Positions 16,515 through 24,892 are shown, counted from the first letter of the stretch. The stretch: DNA of 44,901 bases from Actinomycetes bacterium (GCA_025358125.1 JANYKS010000031.1:1-44901), one strand, 5' to 3'. Notes: a model not told the origin generated them from the letters alone. Program-made: numbers and translations.

Positions 16515-17636
16515 GTGAGCATTTCAACGACCGCAACCGCGCCAGCCTGTGCCCGACTCCTTGGATGGGACTGCGTCGAGTTCTGGGTGGGAAATGCCCG
16601 CACGACGGCCGGGTTCTTGATGTCGGCGTTCGGGTTCCGTTGCACCGCGTATGCCGGTCCGGAGACGGGGATCACGGCCAAGGCCAGCTACGTCCTCGAG
16701 CAGGGCGACATCCGGTTCGTGGTCAGTGGCGCACTGTCGGCCGATTCGCCGATCGCCGATCATGTCCGTAAGCACGGCGACGGTGTGCACGATCTCGCGT
16801 GGCTCGTCGACGATGCCACGGCGGCGCATGCGGCTGCGGTGGCCCGTGGCGCACGCAGCGTTCGCGAGCCGTGGCTCGAGTCCGACGCTGACGGCGAACT
16901 CGAATTGGCACAGGTCGCCGCGTTCGGTGACACGGTGCACACGTTCGTCAACCGCACCCGCTACCGCGCCGACGTGCTCGAACCCGGCTACGTCGCCGAC
17001 AATCTCCCCAACCCGAGTTTCGGTCCCGCCGTCGGCTTGCTGCGGATCGATCACGTCGTCGGCAACGTCGAGAAGGGCAAGCTCGACGATTGGGTCGGCT
17101 TCTACAGCGATGTGCTCGGGTTCTCCGAATTGCAGCATTTCGACGACGCCCAGATCCGTACCGAGCACTCGGCATTGATGTCGACGGTGGTGTGGGACGG
17201 GTCGAAGATCGTGATGCCGATCAACGAACCGGCCGACGGTCTCAAGAAGAGTCAGATCCAGGAGTACATCGAGCACTACGACGGCCCCGGTGTGCAACAC
17301 ATCGCGCTGCGTACGGACGACATCGTCGCCACGGTGCAGGCGCTGCGCGAGCGCGGAGTCCGGTTCATGAAGGTGCCCGACACCTATTACGGCGACGCCA
17401 AGCTGCGTCTCGCCGACTTCGATCTACCGTGGACCGAACTGCAGCGGCTGAACATCCTGGCCGACATGGACCACGACGGGTATCTGCTCCAGATCTTCAC
17501 CGAGACCATCACCGACCGCCCGGCGGTCTTCTTCGAGATCATCGAACGGCGCGGCGCGAAGGGCTTCGGCGAGGGCAACTTCAAGGCCCTGTTCGAAGCG
17601 ATCGAACGCGATCAGGCTCGGCGTGGCAATCTCTGA
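16515..17636 (+). CDS. hpd: 4-hydroxyphenylpyruvate dioxygenase
   Basis: A 373-aa Fe(II) enzyme that converts 4-hydroxyphenylpyruvate to homogentisate, the committed step of tyrosine degradation. It has the two vicinal-oxygen-chelate domains. All three iron ligands are present: His180 (LLRIDHVVG), His262 (GVQHIALRTDDI) and Glu341 (AVFFEIIERRG). The C-terminal helix region KGFGEGNFKALFEAIERDQ is typical. I chose the GTG at 16515, which leaves about 20 residues before the first domain as in relatives; an in-frame ATG at 16449 would add 22 residues. The next gene starts two bases after the stop, so this is the first gene of a four-gene operon. A 4-hydroxymandelate synthase is unlikely in this setting. 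Confidence 0.95.
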   Translation: MSISTTATAPACARLLGWDCVEFWVGNARTTAGFLMSAFGFRCTAYAGPETGITAKASYVLEQGDIRFVVSGALSADSPIADHVRKHGDGVHDLAWLVDDATAAHAAAVARGARSVREPWLESDADGELELAQVAAFGDTVHTFVNRTRYRADVLEPGYVADNLPNPSFGPAVGLLRIDHVVGNVEKGKLDDWVGFYSDVLGFSELQHFDDAQIRTEHSALMSTVVWDGSKIVMPINEPADGLKKSQIQEYIEHYDGPGVQHIALRTDDIVATVQALRERGVRFMKVPDTYYGDAKLRLADFDLPWTELQRLNILADMDHDGYLLQIFTETITDRPAVFFEIIERRGAKGFGEGNFKALFEAIERDQARRGNL

Positions 17637-17638
17637 CG

Positions 17639-19258
17639 ATGACGACCGCTTCGGCCCCGCCACCCCGCGCTCATCTCGCGTCCGTCGCGGTCTACTCGCC
17701 GGGGCGCAGTGCTGAGGATGCGATGGCCGATCACGGCACCGATACCGCGGTCAAGATGGCGTCGAACGAGGTTCCATTCGGCCCATTGCCCGGCGTCGCA
17801 GAAGCCGTCGCCGCGGCAATGGGCGAGTCCTACCGCTACGCGGATCACATGGCAACGGCCGTCGCCGAGGCATTCGCCCGGTCGGTCGGGGTGGATCGTG
17901 AGCGGGTCGCGGTCGGCCCCGGATCGGTCGGTCTGCTCCAGCAGTTGACGCTCGCCTACGCCGGGCCTGACGACGAGGTGCTGTATCCGTGGCCGAGCTT
18001 CGTCGCCTACCCACAGTTCTCCGGCATCGTGGTGGCAAACCAGGTGACCGTGGCGTTGAAGCGGCACTCGATCGATGTCGACGCGGTCCTCGCCGCGATC
18101 ACCGAACGCACCCGGCTGGTGTTCATCTCCAATCCGAACAACCCGGTATCTCCGGCGCTGCGGTCCGGTGATCTCCTGCGCTTGATCGAGGGTGCGCCGT
18201 CGACGTGCCTGATCGTGATCGATGAGGCATATCGCGAGTTCGTCACCGGTGCCGACGTGCCCGACGCGCTCGGTCTGCTCGCGGATCACGCCAACGTCGT
18301 CGTACTGCGCACGCTCTCGAAGGCGTTCGGGATGGCCGCCATGCGGGTCGGTTTCCTCATCGGCGATCCGGTTGTCGTTGCGGCCGTCAACGCGACGTTG
18401 ATCCCGTTTGCCGTCAACGGTCCGGCCCAGGCTGCTGCGCTCGCTGCCCTTGAACAACGTGATGAGGTCGCTCGCCGCTGCGCGATGGTGATCGCCGAAC
18501 GCGGCCGCGTCGCGCAGGTGCTTCGCCGCAGCGGGCTCGGCCTACCGGCGTCGCAGGCCAACTTCTGGTGGCTACCCTCTGGCAACCGCTCGCGCGATCT
18601 GGCCCTCGCACTCGAACGACGAGGTGTGGTCGTGCGCCCGTTCCCGACCGGCATCCGGGTCACCGTCGGTCTGGCCGAGGAGAACGAGCTGTTTCTCGCT
18701 GCGCTCGACGAGGTCCGGGCTGGGCACCCTGACTTCTTCGGCGACTGGGGACTGCCGACAGAACGCCTGGCCGGATCCACTGCCGACTTCCTCGATCGTC
18801 TCGACGTCGCGATCGAGCGGCTCCGGGCGCACGCCGTCGCCGCTCACGATGGCTTGACACGGCCCGTTCCGGCCGAGACGGAGCAGTGGGAGGCGGCGCA
18901 GATCTGGGCCCACATCGCCGAGTTCGGCGACTACTGGTTGGGTCAACTCGACGCCGTGCTCGACGCGGCATCCGAGCAGCCCGTCCCGTTCGGACGCACC
19001 CGTCGCGACGCGCATCGCATCGCCGCGATCGAGGAGGGCAGGTTGCGCCCCGTCGACGTGCATCTCGACACCATCGAGCGGGCAGCGGACCGCCTCGGCG
19101 CACTCGTCGCCGAGCTGACGGCCGACGACTGGCGTCGCGTCGGCCTGCACGAGACGCTCGGCGAGATGGATGTCGCCCGTCAACTCGACGAGTTCCACAT
19201 CGGTCACTACGAACAGCACGCCGACCAGCTCGATGAACTGACGCAGGGTTCCGGATGA
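17639..19258 (+). CDS. HisC-like aromatic aminotransferase fused to a DinB-like domain
   Basis: A 539-aa two-domain protein. Residues 1-355 are a class I/II PLP aminotransferase of the histidinol-phosphate/aromatic branch: MASNEVPFGPLP, FISNPNNPVSP, IDEAYREFV and the PLP lysine Lys228 in TLSKAFGMAAMRVG. Between hpd and fahA it should act as tyrosine (phenylalanine) aminotransferase. Residues about 375-539 are a DinB-superfamily four-helix bundle with the metal-binding histidines His425 (IWAHIAEFG), His523 and His527 (GHYEQHADQL). This superfamily includes the mycothiol-dependent maleylpyruvate isomerase. The pathway needs a maleylacetoacetate isomerase and none is otherwise present, so the DinB domain may supply it (inference). 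There is no stop or frameshift between domains, and the stop overlaps fahA by 4 bases. Confidence 0.88.
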   Translation: MTTASAPPPRAHLASVAVYSPGRSAEDAMADHGTDTAVKMASNEVPFGPLPGVAEAVAAAMGESYRYADHMATAVAEAFARSVGVDRERVAVGPGSVGLLQQLTLAYAGPDDEVLYPWPSFVAYPQFSGIVVANQVTVALKRHSIDVDAVLAAITERTRLVFISNPNNPVSPALRSGDLLRLIEGAPSTCLIVIDEAYREFVTGADVPDALGLLADHANVVVLRTLSKAFGMAAMRVGFLIGDPVVVAAVNATLIPFAVNGPAQAAALAALEQRDEVARRCAMVIAERGRVAQVLRRSGLGLPASQANFWWLPSGNRSRDLALALERRGVVVRPFPTGIRVTVGLAEENELFLAALDEVRAGHPDFFGDWGLPTERLAGSTADFLDRLDVAIERLRAHAVAAHDGLTRPVPAETEQWEAAQIWAHIAEFGDYWLGQLDAVLDAASEQPVPFGRTRRDAHRIAAIEEGRLRPVDVHLDTIERAADRLGALVAELTADDWRRVGLHETLGEMDVARQLDEFHIGHYEQHADQLDELTQGSG

Positions 19259-20442
19259 CGATCTGGGCAGAGGTCCCGGAGGGTTCGGACTTCCCGATCG
19301 AAAACCTCCCGTTCGGTGTTGTCCGCCCCGCTGGCGCGCCGGCGCGGGTGGTCGTACGGATCGGCGACCACACCCTCGACCTTGCGGCGGCCGGCATCGC
19401 CCCCGAACTCACCGCCCAGCCGACCATCAATGCGCTGATGGCATCGGGCAGGGGCCAGGAGATCCGCGAGCGCGCCGGCGAACTCCTCAGCGGTAACGAT
19501 CGATCCGATCTCCTTCATTCGGTCGATGACATGCACGTCGTTGTGCCAATCGCTGTCGGCGACTACGTCGATTTCTATTCGTCGCTGCATCACGCAACGA
19601 ACCTCGGCCACATCATGCGCCCGGGTGCCGAGCCGCTGCTCGCCAATTGGCGCCACCTGCCGGTCGGCTATCACGGACGGTCGGGCACGGTGGTGGTCAG
19701 TGGTACACCTGTCGCGCGTCCGGAAGGTCTCGTACCCGATCCCGCCGATGGCGTGCCGCGGCTCGTGCCGAGCCGCTCGCTCGACTTCGAACTCGAGGTC
19801 GGCTTCGTCGTCGGCGGGTCACCGGCGAGCCGCATCCATCCCGATGACGCCGACCGCCATGTGTTCGGGGTCGTGCTGCTCAACGACTGGTCCGCTCGCG
19901 ATGTGCAGGGCTATGAGTATCAACCACTCGGCCCGAACCTCGCCAAGAGCTTTGCGACGAGCATCTCGCCGTGGGTCGTCACCATCGATGCGCTCCGTCG
20001 GTATCTCGTCGCCCCGCCGGTCCAGGACCCGCAGCCGGATCCGTATCTGCGCGCGACGCGCCCGTGGGCAATCGATCTGAATCTGACCGTCGAGTTGAAC
20101 GGCTGGCCGATCACCAGCACCGGCTTCGCCGATATGTACTGGACCTTCGCCCAGCAACTCGCCCACACCACGGTCAACGGCGCGACAACTCGCGCGGGTG
20201 ATCTGTTCGGGTCCGGCACCGTGAGCGGGCCGACTCCCGGCGAGCGGGGCAGCATGATCGAATTGACCTGGCGCGGTGCGCAGCCGCTGACACTGGGCGA
20301 CGGGTCGCTTCGCTCGTTCCTGGAGGACGGCGACACCGTCACGATGCGAGGATGGTGCGGTGGCGAGACCGCCGCAAGGCCGCGGATCGGCTTCGGCGAA
20401 GTGACCGGAACCGTACTCCCAACACCCAAGAGAGGGGCTTGA
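19255..20442 (+). CDS. fahA: fumarylacetoacetase
   Basis: A 395-aa full-length fumarylacetoacetate hydrolase, which splits fumarylacetoacetate into fumarate and acetoacetate. Catalytic and metal residues known from the mouse enzyme are all present: Asp106 and His113 (VDFYSSLHHATNLG), Glu179 and Glu181 (LDFELEVGF), Asp211 (LNDWSARDVQ) and Lys231 (LAKSFATSISPW), as well as PVGYHGR and GDLFGSGTVSG. The ATG overlaps the preceding stop (ATGA), so it is translationally coupled to the aminotransferase-DinB gene. If the pathway lacked isomerisation, this enzyme might act directly on maleylacetoacetate; relatives in the gentisate pathway do so with maleylpyruvate. Confidence 0.95.
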   Translation: MTIWAEVPEGSDFPIENLPFGVVRPAGAPARVVVRIGDHTLDLAAAGIAPELTAQPTINALMASGRGQEIRERAGELLSGNDRSDLLHSVDDMHVVVPIAVGDYVDFYSSLHHATNLGHIMRPGAEPLLANWRHLPVGYHGRSGTVVVSGTPVARPEGLVPDPADGVPRLVPSRSLDFELEVGFVVGGSPASRIHPDDADRHVFGVVLLNDWSARDVQGYEYQPLGPNLAKSFATSISPWVVTIDALRRYLVAPPVQDPQPDPYLRATRPWAIDLNLTVELNGWPITSTGFADMYWTFAQQLAHTTVNGATTRAGDLFGSGTVSGPTPGERGSMIELTWRGAQPLTLGDGSLRSFLEDGDTVTMRGWCGGETAARPRIGFGEVTGTVLPTPKRGA

Positions 20443-20443
20443 C

Positions 20444-21637
20444 ATGCCGTACTACCGCCGCGTCGGATCCGTCCCGCGCAAACGCCATACCGTTCACCGT
20501 GTCGACGGAGGGGTCGCGGTCGAGGAGTTGATGGGCATCGACGGTTTCTCCGGCGCCTCGGCGCTGCTCTATCACCGCCACTCGCCGAGCGCGATCGTGA
20601 GGATCGAACCGGTGGATTCCGTCGAGGCGGAGTTCCGCGAGAACATGCCGCTTCGCCCGTATCACTTCCGCCCGTCGGAGCTGGCCGCAACGGCTACCGG
20701 CGGGTCAGCTTCCGGCGGGTCAGCTTCCGGCGACCCGGTGCTCGGTCGCCAGCCGTTGCTCGGCAACACAGACGTCTCGATCTCATGGGTCGATGCCGCG
20801 CAGACCAGTCAGCTCTACCGCAACGCCACTGGCGACGAACTCATCTATGTCCAGTCGGGCTCGGCTGTGCTCGAGAGCGTATTCGGCAGGCTCGATGTCG
20901 GCGCCGGCGACTACGTCGTGGTACCGATGTCGACGACCCATCGGTGGGTGATCGCGGCGGGGGCCGAGATGTTGGTCATCGCCGCCCGTCGCCACATCAG
21001 CGTGCCGAGCCGTTACACCGACGGGGCCGGACAATTCCTCGAAGGCTCGCCGTTCAGCGAGCGCGATCAGCGCGGCCCGGACGCCGAACCGCTCCTCGTC
21101 GAAGGCTCCGAGGTGCCGATCCTGGTGCGGACCCGAACCGGCCTTTCGATGCACATCCATGCGACCCATCCGTTCGACGTGATCGGATGGGACGGGTGTC
21201 TGTATCCCTGGGCCCTCAACATCGCCGACTTCGAGCCGATCGTCGGCCGCATTCATCAGCCGCCACCGGTGCATCAGACGTTCGCGGGATCCGGCTTCGT
21301 TGTCTGCAGCTTCGTGCCGCGACTGTTCGACTTCGACCCCGATGCGGTCAAGGTGCCGTATCACCATGCCAACGTCGACACCGACGAGGTCCTGTTCTAC
21401 TCGGCCGGCGATTTCATGAGCAGGGCCGGTTCGGGTATCGGCGCCGGCTCGATCAGCCTGCATCCGGCCGGATTCGTGCACGGGCCCCAACCGGGCAGCT
21501 TCGAACGCAGCATTGCTGTCGATCGCACCGTCGAGACGGCCGTGATGCTCGATGCGTTCAGCCCGCTCGGGCTGACCGATGCAGCGCTCGCGATCAGCGA
21601 CCCGGCGTACCCGTGGTCGTGGGCCCGCCAACCTTGA
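20444..21637 (+). CDS. hmgA: homogentisate 1,2-dioxygenase
   Basis: A 397-aa cupin-type Fe(II) dioxygenase that opens the homogentisate ring to give maleylacetoacetate. The iron-binding region is recognisable in KVPYHHANVDTDEVLFY and in PAGFVHGPQPG (His346). It is the shorter bacterial form. The ATG at 20444 is one base after the fahA stop and has AGAGGGG upstream. A 15-bp tandem duplication at 20699-20728 inserts the repeat GGSAS twice near residue 86, in a loop. It is the last gene of the hpd operon and is convergent with phhA. Confidence 0.93.
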   Translation: MPYYRRVGSVPRKRHTVHRVDGGVAVEELMGIDGFSGASALLYHRHSPSAIVRIEPVDSVEAEFRENMPLRPYHFRPSELAATATGGSASGGSASGDPVLGRQPLLGNTDVSISWVDAAQTSQLYRNATGDELIYVQSGSAVLESVFGRLDVGAGDYVVVPMSTTHRWVIAAGAEMLVIAARRHISVPSRYTDGAGQFLEGSPFSERDQRGPDAEPLLVEGSEVPILVRTRTGLSMHIHATHPFDVIGWDGCLYPWALNIADFEPIVGRIHQPPPVHQTFAGSGFVVCSFVPRLFDFDPDAVKVPYHHANVDTDEVLFYSAGDFMSRAGSGIGAGSISLHPAGFVHGPQPGSFERSIAVDRTVETAVMLDAFSPLGLTDAALAISDPAYPWSWARQP

Positions 21638-21651
21638 CGGCCAGCGGCCAG

Positions 21652-21700
21652 CGGCCGGCTCAGTCGTCGGCCAGCGGTCGTCGGCCGGCTCAGTCGTCGG
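21652..21700. repeat. 19-bp direct repeat at the phhA 3' end
   Basis: CGGCCGGCTCAGTCGTCGG occurs at 21652-21670 and 21682-21700 (period 30). The second copy contains the phhA stop codon and its last codons, so the end of phhA was duplicated into the gap between convergent hmgA and phhA. Confidence 0.8.
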
Positions 21701-22505
21701 CGCAGAAGCCGGCGAGGAACTCGCCGAGCTCGGCGTGCACCTCGTCGAACGAGGCCGCGCCGAACAACACCTCTTGGAACTTGGTGATGTCGTAGTCGAA
21801 CGTCGCCATCGCCTCGGTGTCGAATGGCCGGATCTCGGCGTTGCGAAAGCCCTGGATCTCACCGAACGAGCTGAGCAGGCCGGCGCCATACGTTCGCAAT
21901 CGGCCGCGCTCGATTGCCACGCCGAACTCGAGCGTGAACCAGAACACGCGGCTGAACCGCTCCAACCGAGCGTCGTTGGTCGCGCGCCGGCTCGCTCGCC
22001 CCGCCGCTTCGTAGAGAGCGGCCAGACGCGGTGAGGCGAGCGCATTCACGTGCCCGATGAGTTCGTGGATGATGTCCGGCTCCGGTGTATAGAACGGCAC
22101 CGACGGATGACGCACGTACTGCGTGGACAGGAACGTCTTGTCGGCCAGCGCGCCGTAGAACGTGGGTGTCGGCACGAGGCCGGGCACCGCCCGAACCCGC
22201 CAACCGGTGAGGTCGAACAGGCGGTCCGACACCCACGCCAACTGCGGCACACGATCGGTCGGCAGGCTCATCGCGATGGCGCCGCGGCGGTACTCGTCGA
22301 TCGCGTAGTCCTCGTGCAGATGGGCGAGTGCGGAACTCACTGTCTTCCACACGTTGTCCTCGATCTGCGTGTACGTGATGGACCTCGGCGCATCGTCGGG
22401 GCCGAGGTCGAGCGCCTCCGCCGCGATCGTGGCACGACGCTCGAGGTAGACCGGATCGCAGACGCCGGGGTGGTCGGACGGCAGTTCGATCGCTGGTGCC
22501 TTCAT
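21690..22505 (-). CDS. phhA: phenylalanine 4-monooxygenase (pterin-dependent)
   Basis: A 271-aa non-heme iron enzyme that hydroxylates phenylalanine to tyrosine with tetrahydropterin. Iron ligands are His147 and His152 in PDIIHELIGHVNAL and Glu193 in FWFTLEFGVA. The pterin/substrate loop PTPTFYGALADKTFLSTQYVR matches bacterial PhhA, and the length matches the single-domain bacterial form. The ATG at 22505 gives the usual N-terminus; an upstream frame to 22535 runs into the regulator's promoter. A CATCAT hexamer 7 bases upstream could be a weak -10 box. No pterin carbinolamine dehydratase (phhB) is in the window. It is divergent from the second Lrp regulator, which probably controls it. Confidence 0.95.
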   Translation of the reverse strand: MKAPAIELPSDHPGVCDPVYLERRATIAAEALDLGPDDAPRSITYTQIEDNVWKTVSSALAHLHEDYAIDEYRRGAIAMSLPTDRVPQLAWVSDRLFDLTGWRVRAVPGLVPTPTFYGALADKTFLSTQYVRHPSVPFYTPEPDIIHELIGHVNALASPRLAALYEAAGRASRRATNDARLERFSRVFWFTLEFGVAIERGRLRTYGAGLLSSFGEIQGFRNAEIRPFDTEAMATFDYDITKFQEVLFGAASFDEVHAELGEFLAGFCADD

Positions 22506-22534
22506 CCGGCAAATGATGCCATCAGCCGACGACA

Positions 22535-22554
22535 ATTTCGATCTCTATCTGAAT
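22535..22554. promoter_or_regulatory. candidate Lrp-type operator between phhA and lrp
   Basis: ATTTCGATCTCTATCTGAAT is a dyad of form ATTnnGATnnnnATCnnAAT, with all six defined base pairs on each side matching. It lies just upstream of the regulator's -10 box (TAGAAT, 22560-22565) and 30 bp from the phhA start, placed to control both genes. Confidence 0.55.
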
Positions 22555-22559
22555 AACCG

Positions 22560-22565
22560 TAGAAT
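22560..22565 (+). promoter_or_regulatory. -10 box of the leaderless lrp gene
   Basis: TAGAAT, 8 bases before the ATG at 22574; close to consensus. Confidence 0.5.
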
Positions 22566-22573
22566 CGGTGGCT

Positions 22574-23062
22574 ATGGAGCGTCAGAGTACGCAAAAAGGC
22601 GAAAAGGGGGCCGAGATCGGGGCCTCCGATCGACACATCGACGACATCGATCTGGCGCTGGTAAAGGCACTCGTTGCCGACGGCCGGGCCTCGTTGACCG
22701 ATCTCGCCGAGCAGGTCAACGTCTCGCGTTCCACCGTGCACGCGCGGGTGCAGCGTCTGCGCGACGACGGAGTGATCACCGGCTTTTCGGCCACCGTCGA
22801 ACCTGGCGCGATCGGGCTCGGGGTAGCAGCTCTCGTGTTCATCGATATCGATCAGCACGACTGGCGCAACCTGCGCGATCGGCTGATGGCCGTGCCGGGC
22901 GTGGAGTACCTTGCGATGTGCGCCGGTCGGTTCGACGTGATGTTGCTGGTCCGTGCCGTGAGCATTGCCGCGTTGCGCGACGTCTTGTTGCAAGACGTGC
23001 AGCGGATCGCAGGCGTGAAATCGACCGAGACGATCTTCGTGCTCGACGAGGCCCGCCGCTGA
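22574..23062 (+). CDS. Lrp/AsnC family regulator, divergent from phhA
   Basis: A 162-aa Lrp-type regulator. A winged helix occupies about residues 20-75 (DDIDLALVKALVADGRASLTDLAEQVNVSRSTVHARVQRLRDDGVITGF), and a RAM domain follows (AALVFIDIDQHDWRNL, VPGVEYLAMCAGRFDVMLLVRA). The ATG at 22574 is favoured over a GTG at 22568 because TAGAAT sits 8 bases upstream. It is divergent from phhA across a 68-bp gap that holds a near-ideal dyad. Phenylalanine or tyrosine is the likely effector (inference). It is distinct from the regulator at 15.9 kb, so the pathway has two Lrp-type controllers. Confidence 0.9.
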   Translation: MERQSTQKGEKGAEIGASDRHIDDIDLALVKALVADGRASLTDLAEQVNVSRSTVHARVQRLRDDGVITGFSATVEPGAIGLGVAALVFIDIDQHDWRNLRDRLMAVPGVEYLAMCAGRFDVMLLVRAVSIAALRDVLLQDVQRIAGVKSTETIFVLDEARR

Positions 23063-23091
23063 CGGCCGCTGCTCTCGCGCCCGGCGACTTG

Positions 23092-23097
23092 TAGGGT
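23092..23097 (+). promoter_or_regulatory. -10 box of the ATP-grasp gene
   Basis: TAGGGT, 11 bases before the ATG at 23109; this would give a leader of only a few bases. Confidence 0.4.
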
Positions 23098-23108
23098 GAC
23101 GCGTCGTC

Positions 23109-23930
23109 ATGGCCGGCAACCCGAAGCTCCTCTACGTCACCGATCTGCACTACCCGGCGAAGGCAAGGGTGTACCGCGACGAGGACATCTACATCACGTC
23201 GCAACTCGCCGCCGACTTCGACATCGCCGTCTGTCACCCGCTTGCCGCGGAGAACCTGGTCGATGCCTTCGACATCGTCGTGTTCCGCAATACCGGGCCG
23301 GTGCTTCACTACCGCGACGCGTACGCGTCGTTCGTGCGGCACGCTTTGCAGAGCGAGACCACGGTGTACAACACCCTGACCGGCAAAGCCGACATGGTCG
23401 GCAAGCAGTATCTGGTCGAGCTGAGCCGCGATGGTCATCCCGTGATCCCGACGATCGATGATCGTGACGAGTTCGCCCGACTCCCGGACGCGGACAGCTA
23501 CGTCGTCAAGCCGAAACTCGGTTCCGACTCGATCGGCATGGAGTTCGTGACGAAAGCTGATCTCGACAACGTGGTCCTCGACGACATGCTCATCCAGCCG
23601 CGCATCGATTTTCAGCACGAGGTCTCGTTCTACTTCATCGATCACGACTATCACTACGCGATGTCTGCGCGTCCGGGCGAGCGCTGGAATCTTGAGCCGT
23701 TCGAGGCGAGCGAGGCCGATCTCGCGTTCGCCGGACGGTTCATCGAGTGGAACGACATCGATCACGGCATCCAGCGCGTCGATGCCTGTCGCACTGCTGC
23801 CGGTGAGCTGTTGCTGATGGAACTCGAAGATTTGAATCCGTACCTTTCCCTCGACCTCGTCGACGAACCGGTGCGGGCGAAGTTCATCGCCGCCTTGAAG
23901 ACATCGCTGCGGACCCTGCTCGGAATCTGA
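23109..23930 (+). CDS. ATP-grasp ligase-like protein, substrate unknown
   Basis: A 273-aa protein with the ATP-grasp layout of RimK and glutathione-synthetase relatives: an N-terminal domain (KLLYVTDLHYPAKARVYRDED), the nucleotide-binding Lys region DSYVVKPKLGSDSIGMEFV, and the Mg-binding end LLLMELEDLNPYLSLD with the Glu/Asn pair. Such enzymes join a carboxylate to an amine or thiol through an acyl phosphate. It stands alone between the lrp gene and the aldo/keto reductase, so context gives no substrate. The ATG at 23109 follows TAGGGT. The fold assignment is fairly sure; the reaction is not. Confidence 0.8.
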   Translation: MAGNPKLLYVTDLHYPAKARVYRDEDIYITSQLAADFDIAVCHPLAAENLVDAFDIVVFRNTGPVLHYRDAYASFVRHALQSETTVYNTLTGKADMVGKQYLVELSRDGHPVIPTIDDRDEFARLPDADSYVVKPKLGSDSIGMEFVTKADLDNVVLDDMLIQPRIDFQHEVSFYFIDHDYHYAMSARPGERWNLEPFEASEADLAFAGRFIEWNDIDHGIQRVDACRTAAGELLLMELEDLNPYLSLDLVDEPVRAKFIAALKTSLRTLLGI

Positions 23931-24004
23931 TCAGGCCTGCCCGTGTGGTCGCGGTCCCGAAGCGGTTTTGGCCGGGCAGTGAGTTGGCACCGGGTGGGCG
24001 CGCG

Positions 24005-24886
24005 TCAGATCCGCTCGAGGGCGTGGCCATCGAAGAGGGCAACCATGTCGTGCGCGGCGACGTCGGCCTGCATCTCCTCATCGCGCGGCGCGCCCGCTGC
24101 CTGCTCGGCGGCCTCGATGATCGCGCCAAGGAGAGTCGCGTCGCTCGACGTATTGAGGAAAAGCTGAGGGTCGGCCAGCACGTAGGCGACAGCGCGGGTG
24201 AGCGCGGCACCGGCCGGCAGCGGCTGGTACCAGGCGAAGTGGGGGTCGGTCGAGTCGGTTTCCCAACGCCGGCGGGCGACGGCCTTGATCGTCTGGACAG
24301 CTACGTTGCGATCTGCGCACACGGCCCGGAGCGACTCGAACGCGGCGCGGTATCCGTCGTTGCGCATCATCAAGAAGTTGTAGGGCAGCAACACCGAATC
24401 GAAGTCGAACCGCTCCAGGCTGCGCAGGTGCATGTCGGCGATACGGGTGCCATGACCGGTGATGCCGATGAATCGCACGAGGCCCTCGTCGCGGGCCGCT
24501 GCGAGGGCTTCGACCGCGCCGCCGGGACCATGGGCGACGTCCCACTCGTCCGGTTCGACGAGATTGTGGAGCTGGATCAGATCGACGTGATCGACACCGA
24601 GCCGGACGAGTGAGCGTTCGAGTTCGCGGCGGGCCGCGTCGCCGGTGCGCTCACCGGTCTTGGTGGCGAGGAAGAAGTCGTCGCGGTGCTCCGCGAGGAA
24701 CGGTTGCAGGCGCAGTTCGGACTCGCCGTATGACGCAGCCGTGTCGATGTGATTGATGCCCGAGGAGAGCACGAGGTCGAGGACGCTGTCCGCGCGTTCT
24801 TGGCGCATCGAGCCGAGCGCGGCGGCACCGAAGATCACTCGGGTGCTGTCGTGTCCGGTGCTGGCGAATGGCTGACGGGTGATCAT
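24005..24886 (-). CDS. aldo/keto reductase
   Basis: A 293-aa NAD(P)H-dependent oxidoreductase of the aldo/keto reductase fold. The catalytic tetrad is visible: Asp and Tyr in INHIDTAASYGESE, Lys in FLATKTGERTG and His in DLIQLHNL. The C-terminal cofactor region is less typical (ALTRAVAYVLADPQLFLNTSSDATLL), as in the group fused or related to iron-sulfur reductases. The substrate is unknown. The ATG at 24886 has a TAACGT box 6 bases upstream on the minus strand, so it is probably leaderless. It lies 9 bases after the stop of the homocysteine methyltransferase/MTHFR gene, so both a separate promoter and read-through are possible. Confidence 0.9.
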   Translation of the reverse strand: MITRQPFASTGHDSTRVIFGAAALGSMRQERADSVLDLVLSSGINHIDTAASYGESELRLQPFLAEHRDDFFLATKTGERTGDAARRELERSLVRLGVDHVDLIQLHNLVEPDEWDVAHGPGGAVEALAAARDEGLVRFIGITGHGTRIADMHLRSLERFDFDSVLLPYNFLMMRNDGYRAAFESLRAVCADRNVAVQTIKAVARRRWETDSTDPHFAWYQPLPAGAALTRAVAYVLADPQLFLNTSSDATLLGAIIEAAEQAAGAPRDEEMQADVAAHDMVALFDGHALERI

Positions 24887-24892
24887 GCCTTG

